Part shown: positions 9,301 through 20,474 of the stretch, in pieces
How the letters are laid out: each line of letters begins with the position of its first letter
Numbering within the stretch: position 1 is the first letter of the stretch
Assembly (NCBI GenBank): GCA_032629725.1
Contig: JAFEVB010000020.1
Location: 22,501 to 86,500 of the forward strand
From: Gremmenia infestans
Lineage: Eukaryota; Ascomycota; Leotiomycetes; Helotiales; Hamatocanthoscyphaceae
DNA: 64,000 nt
Reading direction: 5' to 3'
The notes under the pieces: model-generated
Seen by the model: only the letters and a program-made list of their open reading frames with translations
What the model was told of the DNA's origin: nothing
The model's database searches: none
Translations under genes and position numbers: made by a program

Positions 9301-11220
9301 AGTTGATTTCTGGATTGTGTTGTCTGATCCAAGGAACACCGAAAATGGCTTGATTGTCCCCGATACGGATCACATCTAGGCTGATTTCCTCCTGGTGACC
9401 TCTAATGGTTACCCGTATAGGTATGGTTTCGTGCTTAACCATCCCTCCGTTTGTTCTGATTGCCGTCCCATCAATAATAGTAAGTGGGTAGGGTTCCTCC
9501 TTCTCCCGTATTAGTATGTTAAGCCTCTTCACGGCTTCTGGCGAGATGAAGTTCCCCTGCGCACTAGAGTCAAGCATGACCCGTAGCTCCTTTCCTCTAG
9601 TGCGGGCGTTTAGTGTTACGTGGTTCCGGCCCCCTGTGGCCGCCACTTGCTTTCCCGGTCGTCTTCCTTCTAGGACCTCGTGTCCTGTGAACTGGTTTTC
9701 CCACAGTCGGTAACTGCTTTCCCACCTCGTCAGTCGGTACGGGGTGTTTAGCGCGAACGTGCTTCGTGCTTCATCACCGATGTGTTGCTAGGCGAAGATC
9801 GTTGGGTTCGTAGGAAATGGAGGAAAAGTTGTTTTCCTCCAAATGCGTTTGCCTGACCCTTCACTAGCGATTTCCCAGACTTCTCCTAGCTTGATGATTG
9901 AGCTCAGCCTTGGCATTTCTTCTCCTGGGATGCCTTCGACAATCCTGGGCCGTTAAGGTGCCTTAAAGACAACTCGTCGTGTGTCTCGGTACACAACCGT
10001 ATAGTAGACACCTTCTTCTGGTTTCTCTATTCCCAGCTAGAAGTCTCCTTCGAAGGCCGGTTTATCCCCTTCTTTAGGTTCCCACCAGTTTCCTGCAGAA
10101 AGCTCGTTGCTGGCCATAATCCATTCTTCGTCCACATCGGGTAGCTGGTCCGTGGGATCCTAAGATAGGCTTGCCTTTTCTTCTGCGTTTGTTTCCTGGC
10201 TTTCATATTCAGGTGGTTGCGTACCGTACTCCCATCCCTCGGGGTCGGGTCGCAATGCTGCACCTAAGGTTCGTATAGCCGTGCTTACGTTCCGTTTCTT
10301 TTGGGGTCCTTTCCCCTTCTTCTGCCTGTGAGAGGATGCCAAGTGTCCGGGCAATCCACACTTAAAACAGAGTCCCTTCTGACGTCGCTCGTCCCGTTTC
10401 TCCTTAGAGAGTGGGTTCGGTTTTCGGTAAGCGGCGTTAATCTCTATTAGGTCCCCCCAGTCTTTTCTTCCTGTCGATCCTGTCTTCCCTAACCGTTTGC
10501 TAAAGTTGTAGGTTCCCTTTCGTTTGAGGGACCTCTTAAAGAACCGGTTATCGATCTTAACCGCTTCCTCGATCATTTCGGCGAGACTAGTTGGTCGGTC
10601 CATCCTAGTTAGCTCGTCCTTGACGAAGTCCTTTAGTCCCGCGTAGTACTGGCTGGTTAGGGCGCGGTCGCCCCATCCTGCCATATCTGAATACTGCTAG
10701 AACCTAGCCATGTACTCGGAGGCTGACTTGTTCTGCTTCAGCCGTCGTAGCTCCCGCTCAGCTGTACTCTGCTGTTCGAGGTCGCCGAAGACTTATCAGA
10801 TGTTTTTCTTGAATGCCTCGTAGCTTATAAACATAGCCTGGGTTGAGGTCCTTGCTCCGGTCGTGATTCGCCCCTAACTGGTTTTGTTTGCCATGAAATC
10901 GTCGATGTAGGTCTTAACCTAGTTAAAGGCCACGCCCCGAAGGTAACTGATCACATAGATAACCTTTGCTGCCTCAGTTCCGAACAAGTATTGGTTGAAC
11001 AAGATGTAGATATCTATTAAGGTTAGGAAGTTGTCCAACTTGCCCCTGTCCCCGTGGAATGTGTTAGGTGTTTTAACGATCGCAGTTTGCTCTTATACCG
11101 CGAGAGTCTGGGCTGGCGCTGGTGTAGAAGCTGGAGTTGGCGTTGGGGTCGAAGTCGGGGTGTCCTTCCCCTTAGCGGATCCGGTGGATGACATTGTTCC
11201 GTCGACAGAGAGACTGGTGC
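6218..11220 (-). pseudogene. Ty3 gag-pol pseudogene (Gag, PR, RT, RNase H, IN, chromodomain)
   Basis: Fragments on the minus strand in order: Gag with zinc knuckle CFKCGLPGHLASSH (about 10160-10900); protease 9251-9646 with the active-site motif read as LDSSA rather than LDSGA; reverse transcriptase about 8300-9000 with FYICYLDDVLVYSDD; RNase H 7868-8050 with LTDHKNLIGF; integrase about 6970-7600; and a chromodomain ending at 6218 with KYLVKWINYPHLENTWE. Many in-frame TAG stops fall where relatives have Trp or Gln, as expected from CpA-to-TpA RIP. Frames also shift between segments. Not functional. Confidence 0.9.
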
Positions 11221-11226
11221 TTAAAG

Positions 11227-11659
11227 TGTAACGATCGCCCAGCCCACGTAGTGCTGGAGTAAGTCTTATGACTTAAGTTAGGTCCCTGGACCTAAGTTGT
11301 CGTTAGGTTAATGTTGGTATCTATCGATGGATCACTGGTTGCTATACTTAGGAGTATAGCTTGTTACAAAGTATAAAGTAATAAGCGTATATTAGGAAAT
11401 ACTATTTAAGTTAAGCATAAAGCTCCTATCTAATAGGTAATAACCCAACCTTATATAGAACCTTTATGCCTCTAGATCCCGATGGATCCTAACGGGCCGT
11501 GAGGATCCCTGCGGTCCTCCTCGGTCCATCACGTAACTAACATACTAGAGAAACGTCTCTTGCTTACATAAGGAAAACCTGTTCCTACCAAGGGTTCTCC
11601 TACGCCTAAAGTCAGACATTAAGCCTAAGGTCCCTTGGTCACATGTTACGTTCGTAACA
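11227..11659 (-). repeat. 5' LTR of the Ty3 element
   Basis: Nearly identical to 5202-5631, with scattered transitions consistent with RIP. It ends CGTTCGTAACA at 11659. Confidence 0.92.
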
Positions 11660-12437
11660 GGAAGGATGGATCGTGGAGTAGAGGGAAGGATGGATCGCGG
11701 AGTGGAGGGAAGGACGGATTATAGATTAATATAGAAAAGAATAAATAGAAAAAAGATAATATTTAATCTATATTTATATTCTTTGCTTAATATAAAAGTT
11801 ATAACTATTATTATAATTACTATTAAGCTGAAATTGCTATTATAGATTCTAAGTTTAATATTATCTATAATATAGATTTATATAAAGATGTCTTAATTTA
11901 AGCTATTAAATACTATATTATCTATTATACTTTCTATATTAATTATCTATAAAATATAGAAGATATAGTTAGTATCTTAAGTATTAAATCTAAAAGTAAT
12001 CTTATATATAAAAGTATATTATAAGAAGCTAAATAAGAGAATATTATAAATAATAGATATAGAAAATAAAATATAAAATATATTATATAGATAAGATAAG
12101 CTTTCGACGTCGTTGGGGCAGGCTCGGGGCAGGCTCAGGCCCTCACTATTAACTTTTCGCCCTAACGACGTCAAAAAAATCGACTTACAACTTTAGCAAC
12201 TAAAGCTGCTAAAAACATTCTAATGACGTCAAAAAAAGTTTTTGGTAGGATTTGAATTCTACTGATGTAGTTGACATTTTAACACTCCTAGTCGACTAGA
12301 TACAAGAACGTGGGGGCTAGCTCCCACAGGCTACAGGCTACAGGCTACATCACTAGCGTGGTCTGGGGGGTGGTCAAGTGGGGTGGGCGGCCTCAGGCCA
12401 ACGGGTAGTTTCAATTATCCCTTGATAGTGTCGGGAT
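11660..12437. other. AT-rich RIP relic and low-complexity DNA, no gene
   Basis: A short ggaaggatggatcg tandem motif at 11660-11715 is followed by about 400 bp of almost pure A/T with many TATA and TTAA steps (11716-12100), typical of heavily RIP-mutated repeats. From 12108 the sequence becomes mixed, with two CTAACGACGTC / CTAATGACGTC-like motifs and a triple caggcta at 12329-12348. No open frame is convincing. Confidence 0.7.
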
Positions 12438-12439
12438 AT

Positions 12440-12594
12440 GTGGTCATATGCAGTCACATGAGACTAGCGCGGATGACTAAGCGATAACCTCCATCGCCTT
12501 GTCTTCTATCCACACTTAGCTAGATATACCGAATACCAGTCAAGTCTACAGCACCCAGAATGCCGTAGAAGTGATCACTCCTGTGGTACCAACA
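12440..12594 (-). repeat. Dispersed repeat, LTR-like, copy 1
   Basis: Shares blocks with 16145-16310 and 40968-41124: a tagtcatgtga-type start, a gataacctc / catcacctc stretch, then gaagtgatcac, and an end in ataccaaca. Read on the minus strand it starts TGTTGGTA, as Ty1/copia LTRs often do. No target duplication is visible, so it is only a candidate decayed solo LTR. Confidence 0.5.
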
Positions 12595-13071
12595 GATAGA
12601 GAATGCAATAAATCTTTACTTGCTGGCTAAACAGCTATGCGCATTCTTTAGCCTGGCATTGCGCTAATAGCATTCTTGTGATAGACTAAGAGACTAACAA
12701 ATTTCATTCTCCCTTCCCGCAGAGTATTGGAATCTCACTACCTAATTCCTCAACCACAGTTTGGTGATCTCCCAAGAATGTTATTAGGAATCTGTCTCTA
12801 GTGCAAGGAATGTATCGTATTTCCTTGCCCCTACAGAAACTCTATTCCCCCTAAAGATTTGACTTTTTTTCTTTCTTCTTTCCTTATCGACACTATCACT
12901 ATCACTATCACTATCATACAGCACTTTTTATCGATCAACTTTTTTTCACATCTTCACATCATCTTTACTATATCAAATTTTAACAACATATTTTCAATAA
13001 ATATACATCAAAAAACATACATCTAGGAAAAACTGACTTCTTTAGTTAAAATCAAGTAGTAATACGGCAAG

Positions 13072-14590
13072 ATGCGTTCCCTGCGCTGCCTTGTCCTTGT
13101 TTGCGCGTATTTTTGTTTTGCTAATGGACAAACTCTAAGCAAAACGACATTAGGTAATGCCACTTGCACCCTCATATTACCGCCACTTAGTTACCAAGCT
13201 GTGTCCGTACAGTGGGGTGCAAAATGTTTGAACCCATGTCTTTAATGCTAACTTGGAAAATTCACCGCTTGACTTTTACAAGTTAGCCTTAAAGATATGG
13301 ATGGGATGGGTTCAAACCTTCTGCACCCCACTGTACTGTTCTACTACGTCCCACTTTTATGTGGATCACTTCCTCATTATTGGCCCTATTGCATCTTAAG
13401 TGCAAAGTCTGCTTAGAGAAAAGGAACCTAGAGAGATGCCTAATTGTGCTTCTACGAGTTTGTTTGTATACTCCCCCTCTTATAGGCTGAAAGCTAATAA
13501 TAGTTAGTCGATTAAAATACCCCTAAAGTTAGACTAAGGTGGTGGTTCGAAAGCTCTAGTAGCGCAACAGCAGGAATTCAACTAACCAAGTTTCATATTG
13601 TTATTTCATTTTAGTTTTTCATTCAGTCATTTCATTAGTACACGAGATTTTATTAAATCTTCTATGCTAGACACTGACTCTGTCCATTTAGTGCCCACAG
13701 CATCCGCTACAGCTAGCCCACAATTCTACCTCAGCATCAACTACGGGGGACAGCAAATTTTCCTCCGGCAGAATAGCGTTGGGTATATGATAGCTGTATG
13801 CGCCACAACACCTGTTAATGTAGCTACGACCGCTGCAAGGTTCCAATTCTGGCCAGACGGACGTATCTACTCTAGCAATACCATTGATCCTACAGCATTA
13901 TGGGCAAAAGCACCACTGGCAACTTATATGCAGGATCAGGATTTTGCCAAATACTTCAGATTCGGTCCTGATAATCAGTATAATCCTATTACTAACTCAA
14001 ATGGGTACCTCGAAAATACCTTTACGAACAACAGCGGAGTTTTGAGCTGGACTAATGCTTTCTTCACGACGCCTGGACAAGCAGCAGTCTTTGCTTATAC
14101 TCCGACTCCCGATATCGTAAACCATAGGGGTTGGCTCTGGACGCTCTTCTACGCGTCTCAAAATCCCATTCCAGCGGGATTCACAACAGTGTCATTGACG
14201 ATTACAGATGTTGGCAGCATTCCCGAACCTGGTACGCACTTCCCCTATCTCCACTATGCCTACTTGCTAACGTTCCTAGTGTTCTATTGTCCAGCGTCGA
14301 CTTCCAGTCTTGCACCGTCAATAACCAGCAATTCAACCGTCTCATCATCATCTTCTGTGACTACATCATCGTCTGCTACCACATCATCGTCTGTCACTAC
14401 ATCATCATCTGCTACCACATCCTCTTCTGTCACTACATCATCGTCTGCTACCACATCCTCTTCAATTACTACCAGCAGCACCTTGAGCACCGGCATCAGC
14501 ACCGTAACTACTTCTTCATCAGGTAAGCAAAGTTCTACGATTTATGTCTCAACTATCCCAAAAGCTCTGCTAGAAAGTTCTTCAGCTTAG
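13072..14590 (+). pseudogene. Secreted Ser/Thr-rich protein gene, split by a MITE
   Basis: An ATG at 13072 begins a signal peptide (MRSLRCLVLVCAYFCFANG) with Asn-Ala-Thr-Cys soon after the cleavage site, but the frame enters the 124-bp MITE at 13210 and stops. A long frame at about 13664-14232 encodes a compact domain (FYLSINYGGQQIFLRQN and RFQFWPDGRIY), then an intron at about 14232-14291 (GTACGC, CTAAC, CAG), then a tail of alternating TTSSSA/TTSSSV repeats. The architecture suggests a fungal secreted or cell-surface protein. I cannot name the domain. The 5' join was not solved and the 3' end decays into degenerate repeats, so I call it broken. Confidence 0.55.
13210..13333. mobile_element. 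124-bp Tc1/mariner-type MITE
   Basis: Long terminal inverted repeats (CAGTGGGGTGCA at the left end, TGCACCCCACTG at the right) extend inward for about 45 bp with a few mismatches and are flanked by TA on both sides (13208-13209 and 13334-13335). It lies in the first coding exon of a secreted-protein gene and adds an in-frame stop. Confidence 0.88.
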
Positions 14591-16144
14591 CTAAACTACT
14601 CCCCACTTAAAGCTATTGGACCAAGATGGTCTTTAGACGATTCTGCCAATCTAGAAGTCTTAAAGGAAAGTTTCCTTTAGCTAGGAGTAGTAGAACTACC
14701 CCTAAAACAAACCAGAACAAGTGTTTCTTAAGGTAAAGTATCAACTATATACGCAACTATCTCGACTTATCTGGTAATATCTCTACGATAACACCAACTT
14801 CTATTCGCCATCATTGCACTATCTTTAGGATAAGTGTCGACTATATAAGCAGCTACATCGCCTTGTTTGCTTGTGTATCTACTGGAATACCAACATCTCT
14901 ATACGCCATTACTTTTGTCTTTAGGTAGCCAATCGTTGGATAAGCAACTCGGCTAGTAGAAGAACAACTGCAACCTTCTACTCTTGCAACTATCGGGATC
15001 ACAATAACACTTGTACCAACATCTACAGGTAAGTTGTCTCATAGCACTAGAAACCCAGAGTATAGCAGTCATAACATCCTTGGGGGATTATCTACGACAA
15101 TAATAGCACACGTGTCTTTACTAACATCTTTTGACCTTGCTCCCATAGCCTCTGGTCTCATAGTAAATTCAACTCAGTTATCAATTTCCCGACCGTGCCA
15201 TGAATCCCTAACTCAATGACTGGATCCTAGCATTGTCCTAACACCACGGTACTTCGAAATCGGAGCTAGAAATCATCCACTGACCGAGGATACTAACGTC
15301 TGGCATCCATGAGCCCCCAAGCACATATCACAACTAGTACTCCTACACGGAACACTTCATCTACCTATACAATATAATAATCAACTAATACCCATAGCCT
15401 GTACGACATAACAACCGTACGATTAGTAAAGACACCAGCGACATCAACTCCGACTTAGAACTTCAACCTTGTACCGGTATACTGATCACTACCAACATCA
15501 ATATCCCAAAGCTCGCCACCGTTGAGAACAGTAGGACCGGTATATTCGATCTATCACCTCCAACTCTAACAAGACCGACATTCCCTACGTCCAACTAAGG
15601 TGATGTATGCTGAGAATTCAAGGAAATGTTCTGAGAACGGCGTGAAGAATCGGAAAGTTCAGCTGTCAGGAATGACGCTCGTGATGGTGATGATGGTAGC
15701 TGGATACAGCTAAGCGAGAGGAAAAGGTAAGTGCCCTATCAATTGATCGCTGCAAGCGCTGCTAAGATAACATGAGTGAAAAGAGCTCTGTCGCAGCACA
15801 TGTGGTTGTCGGCAAGGGGCGTCCAAGTCGAAGTCGGATCGGTATTATATTTGGAAGAGTAATATCAGCTGCTTAGCTTGTCGAAGAAGCTCTCACAGGA
15901 CAGAGGATGTGCTATGGGACACACTTGCGAGTGGATTCGGTGGAGGTTCGGGTTCAGATTCGAAGATGTGGGAGTCGAGATGCATTAATACTACCAGCTT
16001 ACTACTTAGCTAGTATAAGAATCTAGCTTATGACAAATTAGATTCTAGCTTCTAGCCATACATTAAAACATCTAGAACGGTTGGGATATAAGGACCGCAT
16101 CGCGAACCGCATCACTAACCGCATCCCGACCCCAACCTTTCTAG
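14591..16144. other. Decayed repeat-rich region, no intact gene
   Basis: Between 14700 and 15050 three loosely similar modules of about 100 bp recur, each with an agtatcaactatat-like core, ataacaccaac / ataccaacatct and an ending in tttagg or acaggtaag. They look like mutated copies of the Ser/Thr-rich 3' part of the preceding gene. From 15050 to 16144 no frame above 61 codons is convincing. Confidence 0.5.
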
Positions 16145-16310
16145 TCATGTGATTTAGCTTAGCTGAGTCAGCGAAGAGGCATCACCTCTTCGCATCCACA
16201 ACACCACCTAAATGCTACGGAGTAAGCATCATCAACCAGAAATACCCAGTATCAAGTCTGTCTACTAGTAGAAGAAGTGATCACGTATCTGAACACCTGT
16301 GATACCAACA
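16145..16310 (-). repeat. Dispersed repeat, LTR-like, copy 2
   Basis: Related to 12440-12594 and 40968-41124. It includes agaagtgatcacgt and ends in gataccaaca. It lies just upstream of the folylpolyglutamate synthase gene. Confidence 0.5.
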
Positions 16311-16548
16311 AATCTTATGTTTTATTAAATCGCTTAGATTTGATAAGATCTTTCAAGCAAGGTCCAAGTCTAAAAAGGGGCATTCTGTCACGTGAGCGTG
16401 GGGGCTTAATCCAACGCGACGCGACTTTCTCCTCAGCAGCGCGTTCTTTACACAACTTAAATGCGCAAAGGGGACAGTCAACCTGAACGCATACCATTAT
16501 TCAATCCAATTGTGATCCTCACGCCTCTATAATGTACCGGCGGCCTCT

Positions 16549-18309
16549 ATGACGACTCCATCCTTCCTCACCCCTTGCGTTCGCCGTATAATTGTACTGC
16601 CCCTCTCCTTCTCCCTCTCCCTTCCCCTCAGCCTTATAGTTCGTCCCTTTTCTGTATCGTGCGCTGCCAGGAGAACCATGAAAGATTCTATGCCCTCTCC
16701 CCCCACAGGACGCACCTATGAAGATGCCCTCGCCGCTCTCCAGACGCTCCAATCAAATCGTGCCATTCGAACTGCAATCGCCAACGCGCCACAAGATATA
16801 GATCCAAATCGCAGGGCGATTCCAGAGATGCTAGAATGGGCGCGGAAGGCAGGCTACGAAGCTGCAGAGCTAGGAAACCAAGGTCAGAGATACATACACG
16901 TTGCGGGAACAAACGGGAAGGGGAGCGTGTGTGTGATGGTGGAAAATATACTATTGCAGTACCGCAGAGCAGAGGTCGGGGGGTCTACGGAGGAGCGTGT
17001 AGGCAAGATCGGCTTATACACCTCCCCGCATCTTATCACAGTCCGGGAAAGAATAAGGATCGATGGAGTCTCTATATCGAAAAGCCTCTTCACCCGCTAT
17101 TTCTACGAACTGTGGGATCGTTTCGAGACAGCTGCTTCCAATAGCAAGAATCACGGTACCGGGGAAACTCGGCCGGGGTATTTTCGCTATTTAACATTGC
17201 TGGCAATCCATGCATTTAGACAAGAGGGTGTAAAGACAGCCATTATGGAGTGTGGTATTGGAGGGGAGTACGATAGCACCAACATATTACCCGCCAACGC
17301 AGTCGCTGTGAGCGCTATCACAAGGCTGGGAATCGATCATACATCGATGCTTGGGGGGTCGATCAAGGAGATTGCATGGCATAAGGGCGGCATTATGAAG
17401 GAGGATGTACCGGTATTTACCATGGACCAGCCCTCGGAAGCCCTAGGTGTGCTCGAGAAACGCGCCGCGGAAATAGGCATGGAGTTGAACGTCGTTCACA
17501 GGCTGCCTATACTAGAAACGACCGGTTTCAATCTTGGATTGCTTGGGGATTTTCAATACGATAATGCCAGTCTGGCAACCGCTGTCGCAGGATCCTATTT
17601 ACGAGGTATAGGGGCTACGGAAGGCATTCCTCCCGACCAAGAGCTCGGGAATCGCGCAAATGTGTTGCCACAACAATTTAAGCACGGATTGGAAACAGTG
17701 ACTTGGCCCGGGAGATGTGAAATACGCAAAGATAGAAACATCGAATGGTTCCTCGACGGTGCCCACACGATAGAGAGTATAGAAGCAGTAGGCTGCTGGT
17801 TCCGTACCAAGATGGACGAGGCACATCTCGAGGAACAGCCTCCAACAGCAACCATGCTGATCTTCAACCAAGACCAACGTGACGGACAGGCACTATTGCA
17901 AAAGTTGCTACTGACAATGGTCTCTTTCGAGCCTCCGGCTTCCGATATACGGGAAGCCAAAAAACTACGGCCAATAAAGCCGATCAGGTACCTACAATTG
18001 TTCACGTATGCGGCTTTCTGTACCAATGAGCCTTTTACTGCTACTAATGAGGGGAAGGATGTGAACCTGAAGCTCCAGGAGGGGATGGCAATGTTGTATC
18101 AAGGACTGGACGGTAACGCTTTGCATATGGTTTATGGCAGCGTTGAAGAGGCGGTACGTCTCGCTATGCGGGTCTCGGAGGGAGATGAGAGAGTCCTTGT
18201 GCTCGTCACAGGCAGCTTGCACTTGGTTGGTGGGCTGTTGCAGGTGCTTAAAAGGGGCAAAGAGTTTTTACTTGAAGAGCCCCGCGATGACGAGGAAGAT
18301 CTTGATTGA
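16549..18309 (+). CDS. MET7: Folylpolyglutamate synthase
   Basis: Adds glutamates to folates by the ATP-dependent Mur-ligase-type reaction, retaining folates in cytosol and mitochondria. The single-exon 586-residue frame shows the P-loop GTNGKGS at 120-126, TSPHLITVRERIRI, ECGIGGEYDSTN, the TRLGIDHTSMLG loop and the C-domain motif WPGRCEI...WFLDGAHT, which favours FPGS over bacterial-style dihydrofolate synthase. Met1 precedes an Arg- and Ser-containing hydrophobic leader (RPFSVSCAARR) that looks mitochondrial. A second Met at residue 44 (16678) would give a cytosolic form, as known for FPGS in other eukaryotes. A CACGTG site lies upstream at 16389. Confidence 0.93.
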   Translation: MTTPSFLTPCVRRIIVLPLSFSLSLPLSLIVRPFSVSCAARRTMKDSMPSPPTGRTYEDALAALQTLQSNRAIRTAIANAPQDIDPNRRAIPEMLEWARKAGYEAAELGNQGQRYIHVAGTNGKGSVCVMVENILLQYRRAEVGGSTEERVGKIGLYTSPHLITVRERIRIDGVSISKSLFTRYFYELWDRFETAASNSKNHGTGETRPGYFRYLTLLAIHAFRQEGVKTAIMECGIGGEYDSTNILPANAVAVSAITRLGIDHTSMLGGSIKEIAWHKGGIMKEDVPVFTMDQPSEALGVLEKRAAEIGMELNVVHRLPILETTGFNLGLLGDFQYDNASLATAVAGSYLRGIGATEGIPPDQELGNRANVLPQQFKHGLETVTWPGRCEIRKDRNIEWFLDGAHTIESIEAVGCWFRTKMDEAHLEEQPPTATMLIFNQDQRDGQALLQKLLLTMVSFEPPASDIREAKKLRPIKPIRYLQLFTYAAFCTNEPFTATNEGKDVNLKLQEGMAMLYQGLDGNALHMVYGSVEEAVRLAMRVSEGDERVLVLVTGSLHLVGGLLQVLKRGKEFLLEEPRDDEEDLD

Positions 18310-19113
18310 TCATGATTTTCGAGATTGCTAGGTCTGGTTGTGAAAGTCGAATGACTACATGAACCTGCGGCAGAGCGAACTCGCAAGCGAGTGTATCTGC
18401 TTTACATGATAAATATCAAGGGCTTGGAAGGTATAGGTACTCCGAATGTTCCAAAACTAAAGAGGGAGATTGCGACCGATGGGAGGATGGAGTGGAGGCT
18501 GGGAATGTTCATCTGGACAATTTGGAGAAGTCATTCCTCTGTACTGTATATGGATGCTCTTGGTACGGCACGCCACGCTCGTATATCATGGAGCACTTGC
18601 TTGTTGGCTGGCTCTCAACACCGCCAGTCTCCCTCGCAGGCGTATCTTCTTGCGGCTACGCATTGGCCGTTTCATTTGACACATATTATGCGATCTGCGC
18701 TGGCAGCGGCGTAAAGGTAAGGGTCGGGTGTACGGAGTAAAGGTGATTGTGATGGTGGAGATGGTGAGGTGCGAATGGGTGGCCAGGTCGAGGGAAGCTA
18801 CGCGTGGGGCGGGCGCATGACCCTCCTTCGCGAAACTCCATTTATGTATACTTACAAATTGCTTATACCATACCTTTATACAATTAGATATATATGCTCA
18901 GGTCAATATTAGCAATTAAATAAGAGTAAAGTCTGCAGTTGGCTGGCTCCTTATTTGACTGCAGCAGTGAGGCGCCGCAGTGTGTCTAGTAGATACCTAG
19001 GTACCCCGCTCCGCCCCGCCGTGCACCCCACTATTACCTAGTTATTCGAGATACTTGTACAGATACCTTCATCCATCTACCTTGCCTCGACAGCTTACGA
19101 TACCACTACGCCA
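18310..19113. other. Intergenic, no gene seen
   Basis: Overlapping short frames at 18391-18740 have no family features and look fortuitous. 18840-18920 is AT-rich. The last 100 bp is the likely promoter of the MEMO1 gene. Confidence 0.5.
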
Positions 19114-20156
19114 ATGACTTCTCGAGAAGCTAGCCATGCTGGCTCATGGTACACCAGAAACTCCCACACACTCTCTGCCGAGCTAGATCACTTTCTTGAA
19201 CAGGTCCCTGGCTCTATCGAGAGCCATCAAGTTCCTATCCCGAGGGCACGACTTATCATTGCTCCGTGAGTCGAGTTGCCTTGCACCTATGCCACCCCAA
19301 ATGTCCGACTCTACTAACCTTCAAAAGCCATGCAGGATACACATACTCTGGCCCTACTGCGGCATGGGCCTACAAAACCCTCGACCTCTCGAAAGCAAAG
19401 CGAATCTTCCTCCTCGGTCCCTCTCACACTATACATCTTCCAGGCTGCGCACTCTCAAAACACGCCAAATACTCTACACCGCTCGGAAATCTCACCATTG
19501 ACTCGGATACCGTGAAGGAGCTACATGCGACGGGGAAGTTTGACACTATAAGCAGGGACACGGATGAGGTCGAACACAGCTTGGAGATGCACCTTCCATA
19601 CATCTACAAGATGCTCACCCTCGGCCTTAAGTCCAGCGAAGACTACCCAACCCTTGTTCCCGTCCTAGTAGGCAGTACATCAGAAAGTTTGGAAAGAGCC
19701 TACGGCCAGATCTTTGCCCCTTATCTCGCGGACCCCACATCAGTTTTTGTCGTGTCATCTGATTTCTGCCACTGGGGTATGCGTTTTCAGTATACATATT
19801 ATGTTCCGAATAATTCAAAGCCGGGATCCAGCGGTATCAACTTGAGGAGGCGCGACGTAAACCCTGGGGATCCTGAGATACACGAAAGCATCGGGAAACT
19901 TGACAGGATGGCTATGGATGCAATCGAAGGAGGAGATCACAAGAGATTTCTTGAAAACCTAAGGGAGACAGGCAATACTATATGCGGGAGGCATCCAATC
20001 GGTGTGGTGATGGCTGCGATTAGTGCTTTGAAGGAGGAAGGCAAGATTACTCCCGATCAAGGGAAATTCAACTTCGTCCGATATGAGAGAAGTGGAGATG
20101 TAGTAGATATCAGCGACTCCTCGGTCAGCTATGCAAGTGCATATGCTGTTATGTGA
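19114..20156 (+). CDS. MEMO1 family protein
   Basis: Two exons, 19114-19265 and 19328-20156, joined over a 62-nt intron (GTGAGT, CTAAC, AAAAG) to give 326 residues. The join restores the family motif IIAPHAGYTYSG, whose His is a metal or active-site ligand in MEMO proteins. REASHAGSWY near the N terminus, LLGPSHTIHLPG, EVEHSLEMHLPY and SSDFCHWG are other family signatures. MEMO1 proteins are structurally like class III extradiol dioxygenases and are implicated in redox, copper or signalling functions. The yeast homologue is MHO1. The precise reaction cannot be stated from sequence. Confidence 0.93.
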
Positions 20157-20474
20157 GTTTCCCCGCTTAGCCTGATTTCATAGAGTTCTATTCGATACAC
20201 ATGGTGGTAGTTGTTTTATGTCCTACACTCTGTAGTGAAGACATTCTCCTAGTGAATACTGTTAATCTATACCATGACCATCTGTTACAATAATATAATT
20301 ATATTACTTAAGGTTCTACTAGGTATGAATAATACGGACTTCGCCACATGTCGCCAGCCCCCCAAAAGGAGACGTGACACATGTGACTAAGCCGATCTCG
20401 GGGGGCGATCATTAAAGAAAACATTTACCCCTCTACCCCTCCATTGCACACCAATCGTCAAACAAGTTCCCAAA

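Larger units (their letters stand above)
5202..11659 (-). mobile_element. Full-length Ty3/gypsy chromovirus, RIP-damaged
   Basis: Two LTRs in the same orientation (5202-5631 and 11227-11659) bound a minus-strand gag-pol region with Gag zinc knuckle, protease, reverse transcriptase, RNase H, integrase and a C-terminal chromodomain. The flanks (gggca left, ggaag right) do not form a target duplication, and the right flank does not continue the transposase interrupted on the left. The locus was therefore rearranged after or during insertion. An extra ORF runs antisense next to the 3' LTR. Confidence 0.93.

Noticed and set aside
18391..18740. Overlapping frames of 107, 69 and 82 codons
   Set aside because: No family features, no consistent frame choice and no splice support.
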